From Proteus appendicitidis (GTDB lineage: Bacteria; Pseudomonadota; Gammaproteobacteria; Enterobacterales; Enterobacteriaceae), in the NCBI RefSeq assembly GCF_030271835.1, contig NZ_CP127389.1, positions 3,508,001 to 3,572,000 of the forward strand: 64,000 nt of DNA, in the 5' to 3' direction. The notes beneath the pieces are model-generated. The model made no database searches, was not told where the DNA came from, and was given only the letters and a program-made list of their open reading frames with translations. Every line of letters starts with the position of its first letter. The first letter of the stretch is position 1. Shown in pieces: positions 37,395 through 46,677 of the stretch. Both the position numbers and the translations under genes were made by a program.

Positions 37395-37679
37395 TCAGCC
37401 GTAACGAAACTCAATGCCTAATGTGCCACACGGATACTCCCATTTTTTTAAAATCGTCTCGCCACATAAAACACGACAAGTACCACACTCTAAACATCCT
37501 GCATAATCAAAAAGATATTGCCCTTTTTCGTCTTTTTTATATAACCCCGCGGGGCAAGCTTTCATTAAGATTGCAAATTGTGCAGGATCAATATCATCCT
37601 TTAAGACAATATGTGGATTTTCTTCATCTACATTAAATTTATTGACGCCTAATTTAACATCTACGTTGACTTGACTCAT
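37395..37679 (-). CDS. fixX: FixX-like ferredoxin (copy 1, had operon)
   Basis: 94 residues. Small 4Fe-4S protein that acts with FixC as the ETF:quinone-oxidoreductase-like unit. Cysteine pattern: ACPAGLYKK and CLECGTCRVLC. Compared with the FixX of the carnitine cluster (53468-53755), which reads CLECGTCRILG, this copy has one extra cysteine completing CxxCxxCxxxC. Overlaps the fixC stop by four bases. Last gene of the operon. Confidence 0.88.
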   Translation of the reverse strand: MSQVNVDVKLGVNKFNVDEENPHIVLKDDIDPAQFAILMKACPAGLYKKDEKGQYLFDYAGCLECGTCRVLCGETILKKWEYPCGTLGIEFRYG

Positions 37680-38971
37680 AAAGAACGTACCCCCTTAAAC
37701 CCATCTTTAATTAAGTTCATCACACCCACTTTCTTAACTTGAGACAGTATTTTCTTACGCACTGGTTTTTCTGGGCCATTAATCACAAATAAATCGTGCA
37801 TCACGTTAGCCGCCATTTGCGGGTAATCCGTAAAGAATCTTGTATTATCGAGGAAAGAAGGTAAATCTTTGTATAACTTCATATCTTTCATCACAAAGCT
37901 GTCATTTAATAAAGATTGGTAGCAACTTAATTCTTTTTGGCTATAGCTATTTTGCTCTTTCGCCATTAATACCGCTTTTGCAGCCGCTTCACCTGAAGCA
38001 ATGGCTAAATCCATTCCTCTTACGGTATAGCCAACATTTAAGCAAAATCCCGCAGCATCTCCCGCAACTAATACGCCATCTTTCACTAATTCAGACACCA
38101 TATTCATACCACCCTCTGGCACCATATGCGCTGAATATTCTAATAATTTGCCGTCTTTGATAAGCGGTGCAACAACAGGGTGTTGTTTAAAATCTTCTAA
38201 TAATTGAGGAACCGTTTTTTCGAACTTATCAACATTATGTAGCCCTAAAACAAGCCCTAAAGAAACGGTATTTTTATTGGTATATAAGAATCCACCACCT
38301 AAATATCCACCTGATGGTGCGCCAGCAAAAAGCCAAGCTAAGCCTTCATCATTAGTACAACCAAATCGGTCTTCCATTTGTTGTGGCGTGAATTCCAATA
38401 ACTCTTTAACCCCTACTGCCACGGTGTGAGGGTTAACTTTTTGTGTCATCCCTACTTGTTTTGCTAATAACGAGTTAACACCATCCGCGAGGATAACTAC
38501 ATGGGCTTCAATTTCATCATCACCCGCTTTTACACCACACACTTTGCCTTCTTTCACCAACACTTCATCGACACGAACACCAGTGATCACTTGTGCGCCA
38601 GCATCTTCTGCTTTTTCCATTAACCATTGGTCAAATGAAGAACGTAATACAGTATAAGAGCGAGCCGCTTCCTCTTCTTTTTGAGTATGTTGATAATCTA
38701 ACGTGACCCCATCGGTTTCCGTTAGCATGGAAATTTTTTCACGCGTCACAAGGCGTTCAACTGGCGCTTCTTGAGCAAAATTGGGGATAATTTTTTCAAG
38801 ACTATGAGCGTATAAACGCCCTCCCGTCATATTTTTACTGCCAGCGAAATTACCTCGCTCAACCACTAATACATCACATCCTGCTTGCGCCAAAACATAG
38901 GCAGCAGTACCACCAGCAAGTCCACCACCCACAATAATGGCGTCAAAAATATCGTCTGACATACTTTCCAT
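37676..38971 (-). CDS. fixC: FixC-like flavoprotein dehydrogenase (copy 1, had operon)
   Basis: 431 residues; FAD-binding GGGLAGGTAAYVLAQAG (about 15-31) and late VAGDAAGFCLNVGYTVRGMDLAIASG, as in ETF-quinone oxidoreductases. Expected to pass electrons between ETF (FixAB) and quinone or a low-potential donor. The paralogue at 53752-55044 is similar throughout. Follows fixB by about 50 bases. Confidence 0.9.
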   Translation of the reverse strand: MESMSDDIFDAIIVGGGLAGGTAAYVLAQAGCDVLVVERGNFAGSKNMTGGRLYAHSLEKIIPNFAQEAPVERLVTREKISMLTETDGVTLDYQHTQKEEEAARSYTVLRSSFDQWLMEKAEDAGAQVITGVRVDEVLVKEGKVCGVKAGDDEIEAHVVILADGVNSLLAKQVGMTQKVNPHTVAVGVKELLEFTPQQMEDRFGCTNDEGLAWLFAGAPSGGYLGGGFLYTNKNTVSLGLVLGLHNVDKFEKTVPQLLEDFKQHPVVAPLIKDGKLLEYSAHMVPEGGMNMVSELVKDGVLVAGDAAGFCLNVGYTVRGMDLAIASGEAAAKAVLMAKEQNSYSQKELSCYQSLLNDSFVMKDMKLYKDLPSFLDNTRFFTDYPQMAANVMHDLFVINGPEKPVRKKILSQVKKVGVMNLIKDGFKGVRSL

Positions 38972-39024
38972 CCTTTTATTATGTGTGGTCGCTTAGCACA
39001 CGTTCACTAAGCGACCGATGGGGA

Positions 39025-39966
39025 TTAGCCGCCAAGCTTCGCGGTTAATGCAGGTAACACTTTATAGAGATCGCCAACAATACCGTAATCCACCATATTG
39101 AAAATTGGGGCATTTTTATCTTTGTTGATACCAACAATGATTTTTGCTCTATCCACACCCACCATATGCTGAATTTGCCCTGAAATACCGACAGCAACAT
39201 AAACATCCGCACCTAAGGTCACACCTGAAACACCAATGTAGCGGTCGTGTTCCATCCAGCCTTCACCTTCAGCAATTGGACGTGAACAACCCACTTCGCC
39301 TTGAAGGGCTTTCGCTAATGCCGCCGCGAGTGCAATATCATCCGCCTTAGCAAAACCGCGTCCGACACCCACAACACAATGCGCTTTACCTAAATCAACA
39401 GTACTGCCTTGTTTTGGCTTACGCGCTAATACTTTTAATGTATGTGCAGGGGCGATAAAGGCACCTTGCACCACTTGTGCATTGGGTGCGTCGTTAATGA
39501 CTTCCACATCTAATGCACTGCCCACAGTGGCAATAGCATAAGGTGAGCGAATTTCTGCTTTAGCATGTGCTAAACCACCATAGACTTGGTGTGTTGCAAT
39601 CACTGTATTGTTTTCAATCGCAAGACTTAATGCATCACTGACAACACCAGCGTTTAATGTCACACCAAGGCGAGCCGCAATCGCTTTTGCTCGTTTTGAT
39701 GAAGCAAGTAAAACCAATGCATTCGCACCCGCTTCTTTAATAATTGCGGCAAAAGAGGTTGCATAATCTTCAGCAATCACGCCCTCTTGAGGTGCAAAAC
39801 AGTACACACAATCAGCGCCTAATTTGACACATTCACGCGTGCTTTCATCATCACCGATAAACAGCACATTAACCTTTTCACCAAGACCACGAGCAAACGC
39901 AATCAGCTTTGCTAAATCATCCGCTTTTTCGGCATAAACAAAGGTAGTAGGTAGTAAACTAGCCAT
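39025..39966 (-). CDS. fixB: Electron transfer flavoprotein alpha subunit FixB (copy 1, had operon)
   Basis: 313 residues, ETF alpha family. The C-terminal FAD-binding signature is clear: GRGFAKADDIALAAALAKALQGEVGCSRPIAEG and the [28 protein letters not shown] stretch. Forms a heterodimer with FixA and accepts or gives electrons to the acyl-CoA dehydrogenase encoded just upstream. Eleven bases after fixA. Confidence 0.92.
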   Translation of the reverse strand: MASLLPTTFVYAEKADDLAKLIAFARGLGEKVNVLFIGDDESTRECVKLGADCVYCFAPQEGVIAEDYATSFAAIIKEAGANALVLLASSKRAKAIAARLGVTLNAGVVSDALSLAIENNTVIATHQVYGGLAHAKAEIRSPYAIATVGSALDVEVINDAPNAQVVQGAFIAPAHTLKVLARKPKQGSTVDLGKAHCVVGVGRGFAKADDIALAAALAKALQGEVGCSRPIAEGEGWMEHDRYIGVSGVTLGADVYVAVGISGQIQHMVGVDRAKIIVGINKDKNAPIFNMVDYGIVGDLYKVLPALTAKLGG

Positions 39967-39977
39967 TTTTAATCTCC

Positions 39978-40754
39978 TTATTGATTAACCGCTTGGCGTA
40001 AATGTTCAGCAAAAGTGGCAATGTTTTCATCTGAATCACCTTCTAAAATAATACCAAGGCGATCAGATTGCTCTGGCGCACAAACTTGTGTTTGCACCAC
40101 CCTCAGCGCAGAAATATCAACACCAATATCACCTAACCCCAGCTTTTCAACTGGCTTTTTATTTGCCGCTAAAATGGCTTTCATTGAAGGCAGTTTTGGT
40201 GTGTTAATGCTTGAAGTGACACACACAATGGCAGGTAATGTCAGTTCAAGTTCTTCTGTGATGTTTTCGAGATCACGTTCAACAATGATTTTGTTACCTT
40301 CAACGGTGATTTTGTTTACTGCATTCACGCAAGGTAAACCTAAATATTCACCTACCGCTAAACCTGTTTGTTGAGCGTATAAATCACCCGAACCTTCACC
40401 GAAAACTAATAAATCAAAACCCACTTTTTTTGCTGCTTGCGCAATAATACTGGCAGTATCCGTTGAATAAAGCGCGCTACATGCATCATCAGCAACCAGT
40501 GTTAATGCATCAGGGCCACGCGATAAAATATCTTTTTTAATTTTCGCGTTTTCAACCATGGCACTTGTACCCACACTTAATGCAGTTACGGTGCTATCAC
40601 CAAGGGTGGAGGCAATTTCTACAGCGGTTTCAATCGCATTCAAGTCATACAAACTAATTTTTAACCCCGCATTATCGGTTGCGAGTGTACGATCAGGCCG
40701 TGTTGTGATGTCTTGTTCGTCATGAACAACCTTACAGCAGGCAATAAGTTTCAT
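39978..40754 (-). CDS. fixA: Electron transfer flavoprotein beta subunit FixA (copy 1, had operon)
   Basis: 258 residues, ETF beta family: N-terminal MKLIACCKVVHDEQDI, a conserved SLYDLNAIETAVEIA helix and a C-terminal PSMKAILAANKKPVE segment. Binds AMP or a second FAD in related complexes; bifurcating ETFs of clostridia belong to the same superfamily, but the sequence alone does not prove bifurcation here. Lies about 50 bases after the acyl-CoA dehydrogenase gene. Confidence 0.92.
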   Translation of the reverse strand: MKLIACCKVVHDEQDITTRPDRTLATDNAGLKISLYDLNAIETAVEIASTLGDSTVTALSVGTSAMVENAKIKKDILSRGPDALTLVADDACSALYSTDTASIIAQAAKKVGFDLLVFGEGSGDLYAQQTGLAVGEYLGLPCVNAVNKITVEGNKIIVERDLENITEELELTLPAIVCVTSSINTPKLPSMKAILAANKKPVEKLGLGDIGVDISALRVVQTQVCAPEQSDRLGIILEGDSDENIATFAEHLRQAVNQ

Positions 40755-40807
40755 AATTCACATTCTCCGTTTTGCACAATGCAACAAATTAATAAGCTCA
40801 AATCTCA

Positions 40808-41947
40808 TTACGCTAAAATATGCTTAGCAATGACCATACGTTGCACTTCACTTGTGCCTTCAAAAATCTCAGTGAGTTTTGCTTCACGCATTAAACGTTC
40901 AACAGGATAGGATTTGGTGTAACCCATACCGCCATGTAATTGGACGGCTTTTTGAGTCACATAAGTGGCAGTTTCTGCTGCATAAAGTTTGGCTTGAGCA
41001 GATTCACGCGTGTAAGGAAGACCCGCCATTTTGGCGGCGGCAGCGCGATAAACCAGCATACGTGCGCAATCAACACGCGTTGCCATTTCCACTAATACCC
41101 ATTGAATACCTTGATTAGCCGCAATGGGTTTACCAAATTGAATACGTTCTTTGGTGTAAGCAATCGTGGCATCTAGGGCGCTTTGTGCGATCCCTAGTGC
41201 AAGCGCAGAGCAACTTAAACGCCCACCATCTAAGGTTTCCATCGCGATATTAAAGCCTTTACCTTCTTCGCCTAACATCGCGCTGGCTGAAACAACACAA
41301 TCACTGAAACTCACAGAGCAAGTTTCAGAGCCGTTCATGCCCATTTTGTCTTCAGGTAAACCAATGCTAATACCTGGGTTATCACGCTCAACTAAGAATG
41401 CGGTGATCCCTTTTACCCCTTTGCTTTTATCGGTCATGGCAAATACGATAAAGAAAGCACCTTGAGGAGCCGCCGTGATCCACAATTTAGAGCCATTAAT
41501 CACATAGTTATCGCCTTGGCGAACGGCAGTTGTTTCTTGAGCCGCAGCATCACAGCCCGCACTAGGCTCTGACAAACAAAAACACCCTAATTTTTCGCCA
41601 GAAACCACTCCCGGTAAAATGCGGGCTTTAGTCTCTTCATCAGCATATTTTTGAATAATTGGCCCTGTCAAAGAGCATTGTGATCCCATGATCATGGCGT
41701 GAGAGGCACTCACTTTCGCCATCTCTTCTGTGGCTAATACATAACTAATAGCATCGGCTTCTGTGCCACCATAAGCTTCATCAATGTTGAAACCAAAAAG
41801 CCCTAATTCAGCCATCGGTGCAACACTCTCACTTGGAAAGCGATGTTCTTTATCAATTGCACCTGCAATCGGTTTAATGTCGTTTTCAACGAACTCTCTG
41901 ACCATATCGCGGATCAGAACTTGTTCTTCTGTTAGCTGAAAATCCAT
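40808..41947 (-). CDS. Acyl-CoA dehydrogenase (AcdB-like)
   Basis: 379 residues, typical short-chain acyl-CoA dehydrogenase length. FAD/substrate motifs CLSEPSAGCDA and LWITAAPQGAFF, and the C-terminal EIFEGTSEVQR in which E363 is the catalytic base. With the dehydratase genes upstream and ETF genes downstream it most likely works in the reductive direction, turning a 2-enoyl-CoA into the saturated acyl-CoA, as AcdB does in Clostridioides difficile. Distinct from CaiA (58982-60124), whose terminal motif reads GGSDEMQ. Confidence 0.88.
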   Translation of the reverse strand: MDFQLTEEQVLIRDMVREFVENDIKPIAGAIDKEHRFPSESVAPMAELGLFGFNIDEAYGGTEADAISYVLATEEMAKVSASHAMIMGSQCSLTGPIIQKYADEETKARILPGVVSGEKLGCFCLSEPSAGCDAAAQETTAVRQGDNYVINGSKLWITAAPQGAFFIVFAMTDKSKGVKGITAFLVERDNPGISIGLPEDKMGMNGSETCSVSFSDCVVSASAMLGEEGKGFNIAMETLDGGRLSCSALALGIAQSALDATIAYTKERIQFGKPIAANQGIQWVLVEMATRVDCARMLVYRAAAAKMAGLPYTRESAQAKLYAAETATYVTQKAVQLHGGMGYTKSYPVERLMREAKLTEIFEGTSEVQRMVIAKHILA

Positions 41948-42042
41948 ATTTATCTTCCTCTGAGAATATTGATGGTTATCTCTATGGCGTGCGATTTCAC
42001 GTTTGTCGTCTTATCGCACGCCTTAATGGGTTAACGTTATTT

Positions 42043-43362
42043 CTACATCGTCGCTATTGATGCAGGTAAAAAGGTGTACAGCAGCAACATAAACATCATG
42101 GCTAACAGTGGGATAGCGAGGGTTAATGTCCCCACTGGCCCATAGCCCTCTTTATGGCTGACCCCACAGACGCTAAAGACAGTAATAATTAATCCGTTAA
42201 ATGGCGGCGTTGTACTCATAGATGCCATTGTGGCAACGCGGTGTAATGAACCTTGATCAACCACGGTTGCAGGGAACATTGCAGCAATCATTGGCATGGC
42301 GATACTTAACGCACCAGAGCCTGAACCACTGATAAACACTAAGGCACCCACTGAAATTGCAGTTACAACAAGTGGATTAAGACCAGATTGCGCAATCGCT
42401 TGAAATGATTCTTTGAACGCAGGTAACGTCATAACTAACGCACCAAACCCAACAATAACCGCCGTGTTAAATAGGGAGGTCACCCCTTCCATAGTCCCTG
42501 CGGCTAAATTAGGGACGAGTTTTTTCCAATCGAGATAGCGTAAGTACACAATTAAGGCAGCAATAATGGCGCAGAACAGTGCAATAGCAGGGTCCCATTT
42601 CAGGATATTTAGCACGACAAGCAGGATAAGCATCGGCAGTAATGCAACGAGCACATTCGGTAATTGACGATCTTTTTTACCTTCTTCAGCTTTCGCTGTT
42701 TTTTCGTCTTCAACCCAGCCTTCACCTTTGGCTTTTACACGCTTAAATAACCAAGTGAGATAAATAATCACTAAGGTGACTTGGAATAATGCAGTCAACA
42801 TACCCGGTACTAAACCGGCTGTTGCTGACGTACCTAAGAATTTCATTGGGATAAGGTTTTGGATCTGAGGCGATCCCGGCATGATCATCACAAACGTACC
42901 CGCACCTGCAAAATAGACAGCCGGAATAAGTCTGCGAGGAAGATTCGCTTTACGGAATAAACTCACCATCATTGAATAGACGGTAAACAGTGCAACAAAC
43001 ACTGACACACCGCCATAGGCTAAAATGGCACAAGCCGCAACTAATGAAGGAATAACGGCTCTTTCACCAAATTTGCCAATAATAAAAGAGGCAACACTAT
43101 CAGCAGCGCCACTGATAGCGGTTAATTTGCCAAAAATCGCACCAAGTACGAAAATGAAGAAGAAGCTTCCAAAATAGCCACCTAATCCTCCGGTATACAC
43201 TTGTAATAGTGCATCGACAGGATTAAGCATATCTGGTGATACAAGCCATGCAGTCACAGCAAGAAACAGGCTGGTGGTAAAGACAGAAATGAAAATATGT
43301 ATGCCTTTCATACACATGATCATTAATATCGCTAGCCCGATGATTAAACAAATAATACCCAT
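42043..43362 (-). CDS. GntP-type organic acid permease
   Basis: 439 residues, about 12 membrane segments with a polar loop near 205-230 (GEGWVEDEKTAKAEEGKKDRQ). Patterns such as GAGTFVMIMPGSPQIQN, SGSGSGALSIAMPMIAAMFP and MASMSTTPPFNG belong to the gluconate/hydroxyacid:H+ symporter superfamily. Placed within the had operon, it probably imports the 2-hydroxyacid substrate or exports the acid product. No direct sequence evidence for the substrate. Confidence 0.82.
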   Translation of the reverse strand: MGIICLIIGLAILMIMCMKGIHIFISVFTTSLFLAVTAWLVSPDMLNPVDALLQVYTGGLGGYFGSFFFIFVLGAIFGKLTAISGAADSVASFIIGKFGERAVIPSLVAACAILAYGGVSVFVALFTVYSMMVSLFRKANLPRRLIPAVYFAGAGTFVMIMPGSPQIQNLIPMKFLGTSATAGLVPGMLTALFQVTLVIIYLTWLFKRVKAKGEGWVEDEKTAKAEEGKKDRQLPNVLVALLPMLILLVVLNILKWDPAIALFCAIIAALIVYLRYLDWKKLVPNLAAGTMEGVTSLFNTAVIVGFGALVMTLPAFKESFQAIAQSGLNPLVVTAISVGALVFISGSGSGALSIAMPMIAAMFPATVVDQGSLHRVATMASMSTTPPFNGLIITVFSVCGVSHKEGYGPVGTLTLAIPLLAMMFMLLLYTFLPASIATM

Positions 43363-43442
43363 GATTGCCCCACTTATATGTGTTAGGGTTCAATTGACCT
43401 GCGTAAATCACGCAGGTCTTTTGTGACTATTAATTAACGTTG

Positions 43443-44576
43443 TTAAGCAGAAAGCACATCTGCGAAAGTTTGCAGTGCTGTTCTTGCCTGTTCATATGTT
43501 TTGGTTTGCTGATCGATTTCGATAATGATGGAAGGAATGCCCTCTCTATCGAGGAATTTCTTCACAATAGGTGCATCAAATTCTTCAGGATCACAGAACT
43601 TCGTCAGTAAATAGACGACACCATCAGCGCCTGTGTTTTTCACCATATCGGCAATTAAACGACCACGTTTTTTCTCTGGATCATACAAAAGTGAACACCC
43701 TTCAAGCTGGGCGACTTGCTCAGCCATCGCTTCATAAGGTGCTTTGTTTTCAGGAATATCTTGGCGAAATTGACGAGACTCATGCGCGACTTCATCTGCC
43801 ACAATCGCCATGTTGTTGTCAGCCAAAATTTGTAGAATAGAAGGGCTATCCGCAATAATGCCTGTTACAACAATCTTGTGCCCTTTCCAAGGTTCTGGAG
43901 ACAAGGTTTTGCATTGTGCAACAATGGCTTCAACGGCTTTTGTATGTTCAACGACATCCATAAAATAACCACTTTTGATCACCGTATTACGGCGTTGTGG
44001 TGTGACTAAATTTGGATGAAGTGCCGCGATATCTGAAAACTCGCGTAATGCGCGACGACGCTGATTAAATAGATGGATGGCATTTGTCAGTGCTTCGTCT
44101 GTCACCGCTTGACCTGAAATTTCCCCTAATTGCAGTGCAATTTTCTTGTATTGTTCAGTTAAGAATGCAATGCCTGCTGGCGTTTTACGGTTCTGTGGAT
44201 GTACCAATTGAATAAAGGGAACTTGTGGTACACCCGCTTTCCAGTTTTGCCCTAAGCATTTTAAGGTATCGCAAAGAGAAGGAATTAAGGCAGCAGATAA
44301 TTTATTTAATGCCCCATCTAATCCCATCTCAAGAGAAGAAAGTACTAATGCACAATAGAAAGGAGGGAAATATTTCTTCGCTTCTGAGATCTCACGACCT
44401 TCTGCGCCCCAAATACCAAAAGGCACCATACCCGCTGCATAAACAATTTCATTTGGGGTATATTCAGGAAAACAGCCAACCACCTTTTTACCACTACGAA
44501 TAAAACCCTCTAATTGGGCAACAGGGTTATCCACCACTGCTTGCAACTCATCAAACAACTCAGCTAATGTTTTCAT
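43443..44576 (-). CDS. 2-hydroxyacyl-CoA dehydratase subunit, HadC-like
   Basis: 377 residues. Colinear with HadC of C. difficile: VGCFPEYTPNEIVYAAGMVPFGIWG near 33-57, IPSLCDTLKCLGQNWK near 98-113, IQLVHPQNRK, and the C-terminal CDPEEFDAP...EIDQQTKTYEQARTALQTF. Cysteines C35, C102 and C107 and the late FCDPE are candidates for 4Fe-4S ligation. With HadB it removes water from a 2-hydroxyacyl-CoA by a ketyl-radical mechanism, which needs strict anoxia. Start overlaps the HadB-like stop by one base. Confidence 0.9.
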   Translation of the reverse strand: MKTLAELFDELQAVVDNPVAQLEGFIRSGKKVVGCFPEYTPNEIVYAAGMVPFGIWGAEGREISEAKKYFPPFYCALVLSSLEMGLDGALNKLSAALIPSLCDTLKCLGQNWKAGVPQVPFIQLVHPQNRKTPAGIAFLTEQYKKIALQLGEISGQAVTDEALTNAIHLFNQRRRALREFSDIAALHPNLVTPQRRNTVIKSGYFMDVVEHTKAVEAIVAQCKTLSPEPWKGHKIVVTGIIADSPSILQILADNNMAIVADEVAHESRQFRQDIPENKAPYEAMAEQVAQLEGCSLLYDPEKKRGRLIADMVKNTGADGVVYLLTKFCDPEEFDAPIVKKFLDREGIPSIIIEIDQQTKTYEQARTALQTFADVLSA

Positions 44577-45817
44577 TAGATGTCTCCCTTTTTCATTTCA
44601 GCTTTATTAGCCGCCATAATTTCGGTCAATGCTTCAACACGGGTGACATACTGTGCTTCAGAGAAAACACGAGGATCAGCTTGGTCACCATCAAAAGTGA
44701 CTGTTGGGATTTTGAGTTCATGACGAATGCGACGCTCAATTTCGGGCATAATGCCACTCCAGAGCTTGCAACTACGGTTAACGTGAATAATCGCTCCATC
44801 CACTTTATTCTGGCGACTCACGTTAATACGCATATCAGCAGCACGCTCAACAGAGACACAGTTAGGAACGTAAGAGTAAGCACGCATCATTTCGTCACTG
44901 TTTTGATAAATCACACCAAATGCGGTGGCGTAAACAGTGGCAGTCACGTTGATACCTTGCTCTTTTAACGGAGTAGATGTGGCGCGCAAGTAAGGCCAGC
45001 AGGCGATACCTTCAAAGAGAACACGGTATTTTTCTTCACCGCGGTAAGTCGATTTTTTCTCTTTGATATTTTGTTCCATCTCTTCACACAGTTGCTCAAA
45101 AGCCAGCGCAGCTTCCAGTTTGCCACGAGCGCAAACCGCCACTGCCATGTGGTTAAACAGATCAAAACCGTTCATTGGTGATGGTTCATATTGGCAATAT
45201 TCTGCTGCCTTTAACCATGCACGTCCTGTACGTTGCGAAATTTCACAGACTTCTTTAAATTTCTCTTCGGAAAAGACTTTGCCAGTCACTTTTTCAAGTT
45301 GTTTAATCGCATCATCAAATTGAGCTTGAACGTATTTCACCGTTACATCGTCGGTGTCATAGTCATTTTTATAAGGAATATCGATAAGGATCATCGGGAT
45401 ATTCAGCTCATAAGCGATATTTTCATACCATTTGATCATGCAATTACAGATGTTGTTACAGCACAGCAAGAAGTCTGGCTGTGGCATATCCATCTCTTCA
45501 CACTGTTTAATATCCATGTAAGAGAGACTGATGCGAGCATAAGCACAGATATCATTGGAATATCCCATGCTTTCTGCATGTTCACACATTTTTAAACCTG
45601 CCCCTTTTGCGGCAATCGCAGCGGCTTGGTTTTCAGGATAAACCACACATAAACCTAATGTTTCAGCGATTTCTTGAGGGAAGTTAGAGGCGCACCACCC
45701 TATTTTTTCACCGCTATTTTTGGCATCCCACGCACGCTGATAAGCATCAGCGGCAATTTTTTGCAGTCGTTTTTTCGCCGGAATATAATCCGGTGCATTC
45801 ATATCTACATTGCTCAT
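44576..45817 (-). CDS. 2-hydroxyacyl-CoA dehydratase subunit, HadB-like
   Basis: 413 residues, very close in pattern to clostridial HadB (408): YPENQAAAIAAKG, SNDICAYARISL, DFLLCCNNICNCMIKWYENIA, PSPMNGFDLFNHMAVAVCARGK, FRGEEKYR-type segment, HVNRSCKLWSG and FDGDQADPRVFS. The CCNNICN cysteines and NRSCK cysteine are the expected iron-sulfur ligands. Forms the catalytic heterodimer with the HadC-like protein. Its start overlaps the activator gene stop by four bases, a translationally coupled arrangement. Confidence 0.92.
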   Translation of the reverse strand: MSNVDMNAPDYIPAKKRLQKIAADAYQRAWDAKNSGEKIGWCASNFPQEIAETLGLCVVYPENQAAAIAAKGAGLKMCEHAESMGYSNDICAYARISLSYMDIKQCEEMDMPQPDFLLCCNNICNCMIKWYENIAYELNIPMILIDIPYKNDYDTDDVTVKYVQAQFDDAIKQLEKVTGKVFSEEKFKEVCEISQRTGRAWLKAAEYCQYEPSPMNGFDLFNHMAVAVCARGKLEAALAFEQLCEEMEQNIKEKKSTYRGEEKYRVLFEGIACWPYLRATSTPLKEQGINVTATVYATAFGVIYQNSDEMMRAYSYVPNCVSVERAADMRINVSRQNKVDGAIIHVNRSCKLWSGIMPEIERRIRHELKIPTVTFDGDQADPRVFSEAQYVTRVEALTEIMAANKAEMKKGDI

Positions 45818-46641
45818 TTTGATGTTCCTATTGTTAACGCATCGTCTTCCAGTTGATGGCGGTACGCTTCAAAGGCATAAATGGCGGCACCTATCGCCCC
45901 GTTGTATTGTGATAATGGTGAGGTGGCGATAGGAGCGTTCAGCTCTTCGCTAACATAACGAACAACTTCAAAATTACTGGCAACACCGCCTGTCATGACA
46001 ACAGGGGCTTCAACACCGACTCGTTTTGCAAGACCAGCAATACGGCTAGCCACAGAGCGGTGAATACCATTAATGACGTCGGGTATTGTTTCGTTATTCG
46101 CGAGATGAGAAATAACTTCCGATTCAGAGAACACGGTACAAGTAGAGCTAATGGTGACTTTTTTCGTGGACTTAGCGCCCTCTTGAGCGAGATCGGAAAT
46201 CTTGGTTTCTAATACTCGCGACATCACATCTAAAAAGCGCCCTGTACCCGCAGCGCACTTGTCATTCATCACAAAGTTCAATAAACGGCCGGCACCATCC
46301 ATATGAAGTGCTTTAACGTCTTGACCGCCGATATCGATCACTGTTTTCACGCCCGGAAAAAGAAAGTGCGCGCCTTTCGCATGGCAGCTAAGTTCACTCA
46401 CTTCTTTGTTGGCTTCTTTCAGAGAGTTACGCCCATATCCTGTTGCGCAGATCCAGCTGATCTGACTGAGATCGCCGCCAAATTGGCACAACACTTCATT
46501 GATCGCTTTTTCAGGTCCAGATGTCCCAGCACCTACTGATGCCAACGACTTCGCGACAATAGCGTCACCATTTTTCATGATGATGCATTTTGATGCAGAC
46601 GATCCGATATCAACGCCCATTGTGAAAATGTCTTGTTGCAT
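45814..46641 (-). CDS. 2-hydroxyacyl-CoA dehydratase activator ATPase, HadI/HgdC-like
   Basis: 275 residues of the BadF/HgdC ASKHA-ATPase family. GVDIGSSASK (9-18) and VIDIGGQDVKAL (101-112) form the nucleotide site. The two cysteines that hold the inter-subunit 4Fe-4S cluster are C129 (NDKCAAGTGRF) and C168 (SSTCTVFSESE). The homodimer injects one electron into the dehydratase at the cost of ATP. Its presence confirms that the neighbouring genes encode the radical dehydratase rather than an unrelated iron-sulfur protein. Confidence 0.94.
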   Translation of the reverse strand: MQQDIFTMGVDIGSSASKCIIMKNGDAIVAKSLASVGAGTSGPEKAINEVLCQFGGDLSQISWICATGYGRNSLKEANKEVSELSCHAKGAHFLFPGVKTVIDIGGQDVKALHMDGAGRLLNFVMNDKCAAGTGRFLDVMSRVLETKISDLAQEGAKSTKKVTISSTCTVFSESEVISHLANNETIPDVINGIHRSVASRIAGLAKRVGVEAPVVMTGGVASNFEVVRYVSEELNAPIATSPLSQYNGAIGAAIYAFEAYRHQLEDDALTIGTSK

Positions 46642-46677
46642 GCCTTTGCTCTCCTGAAAATTAAAAAAGTAAGTGGA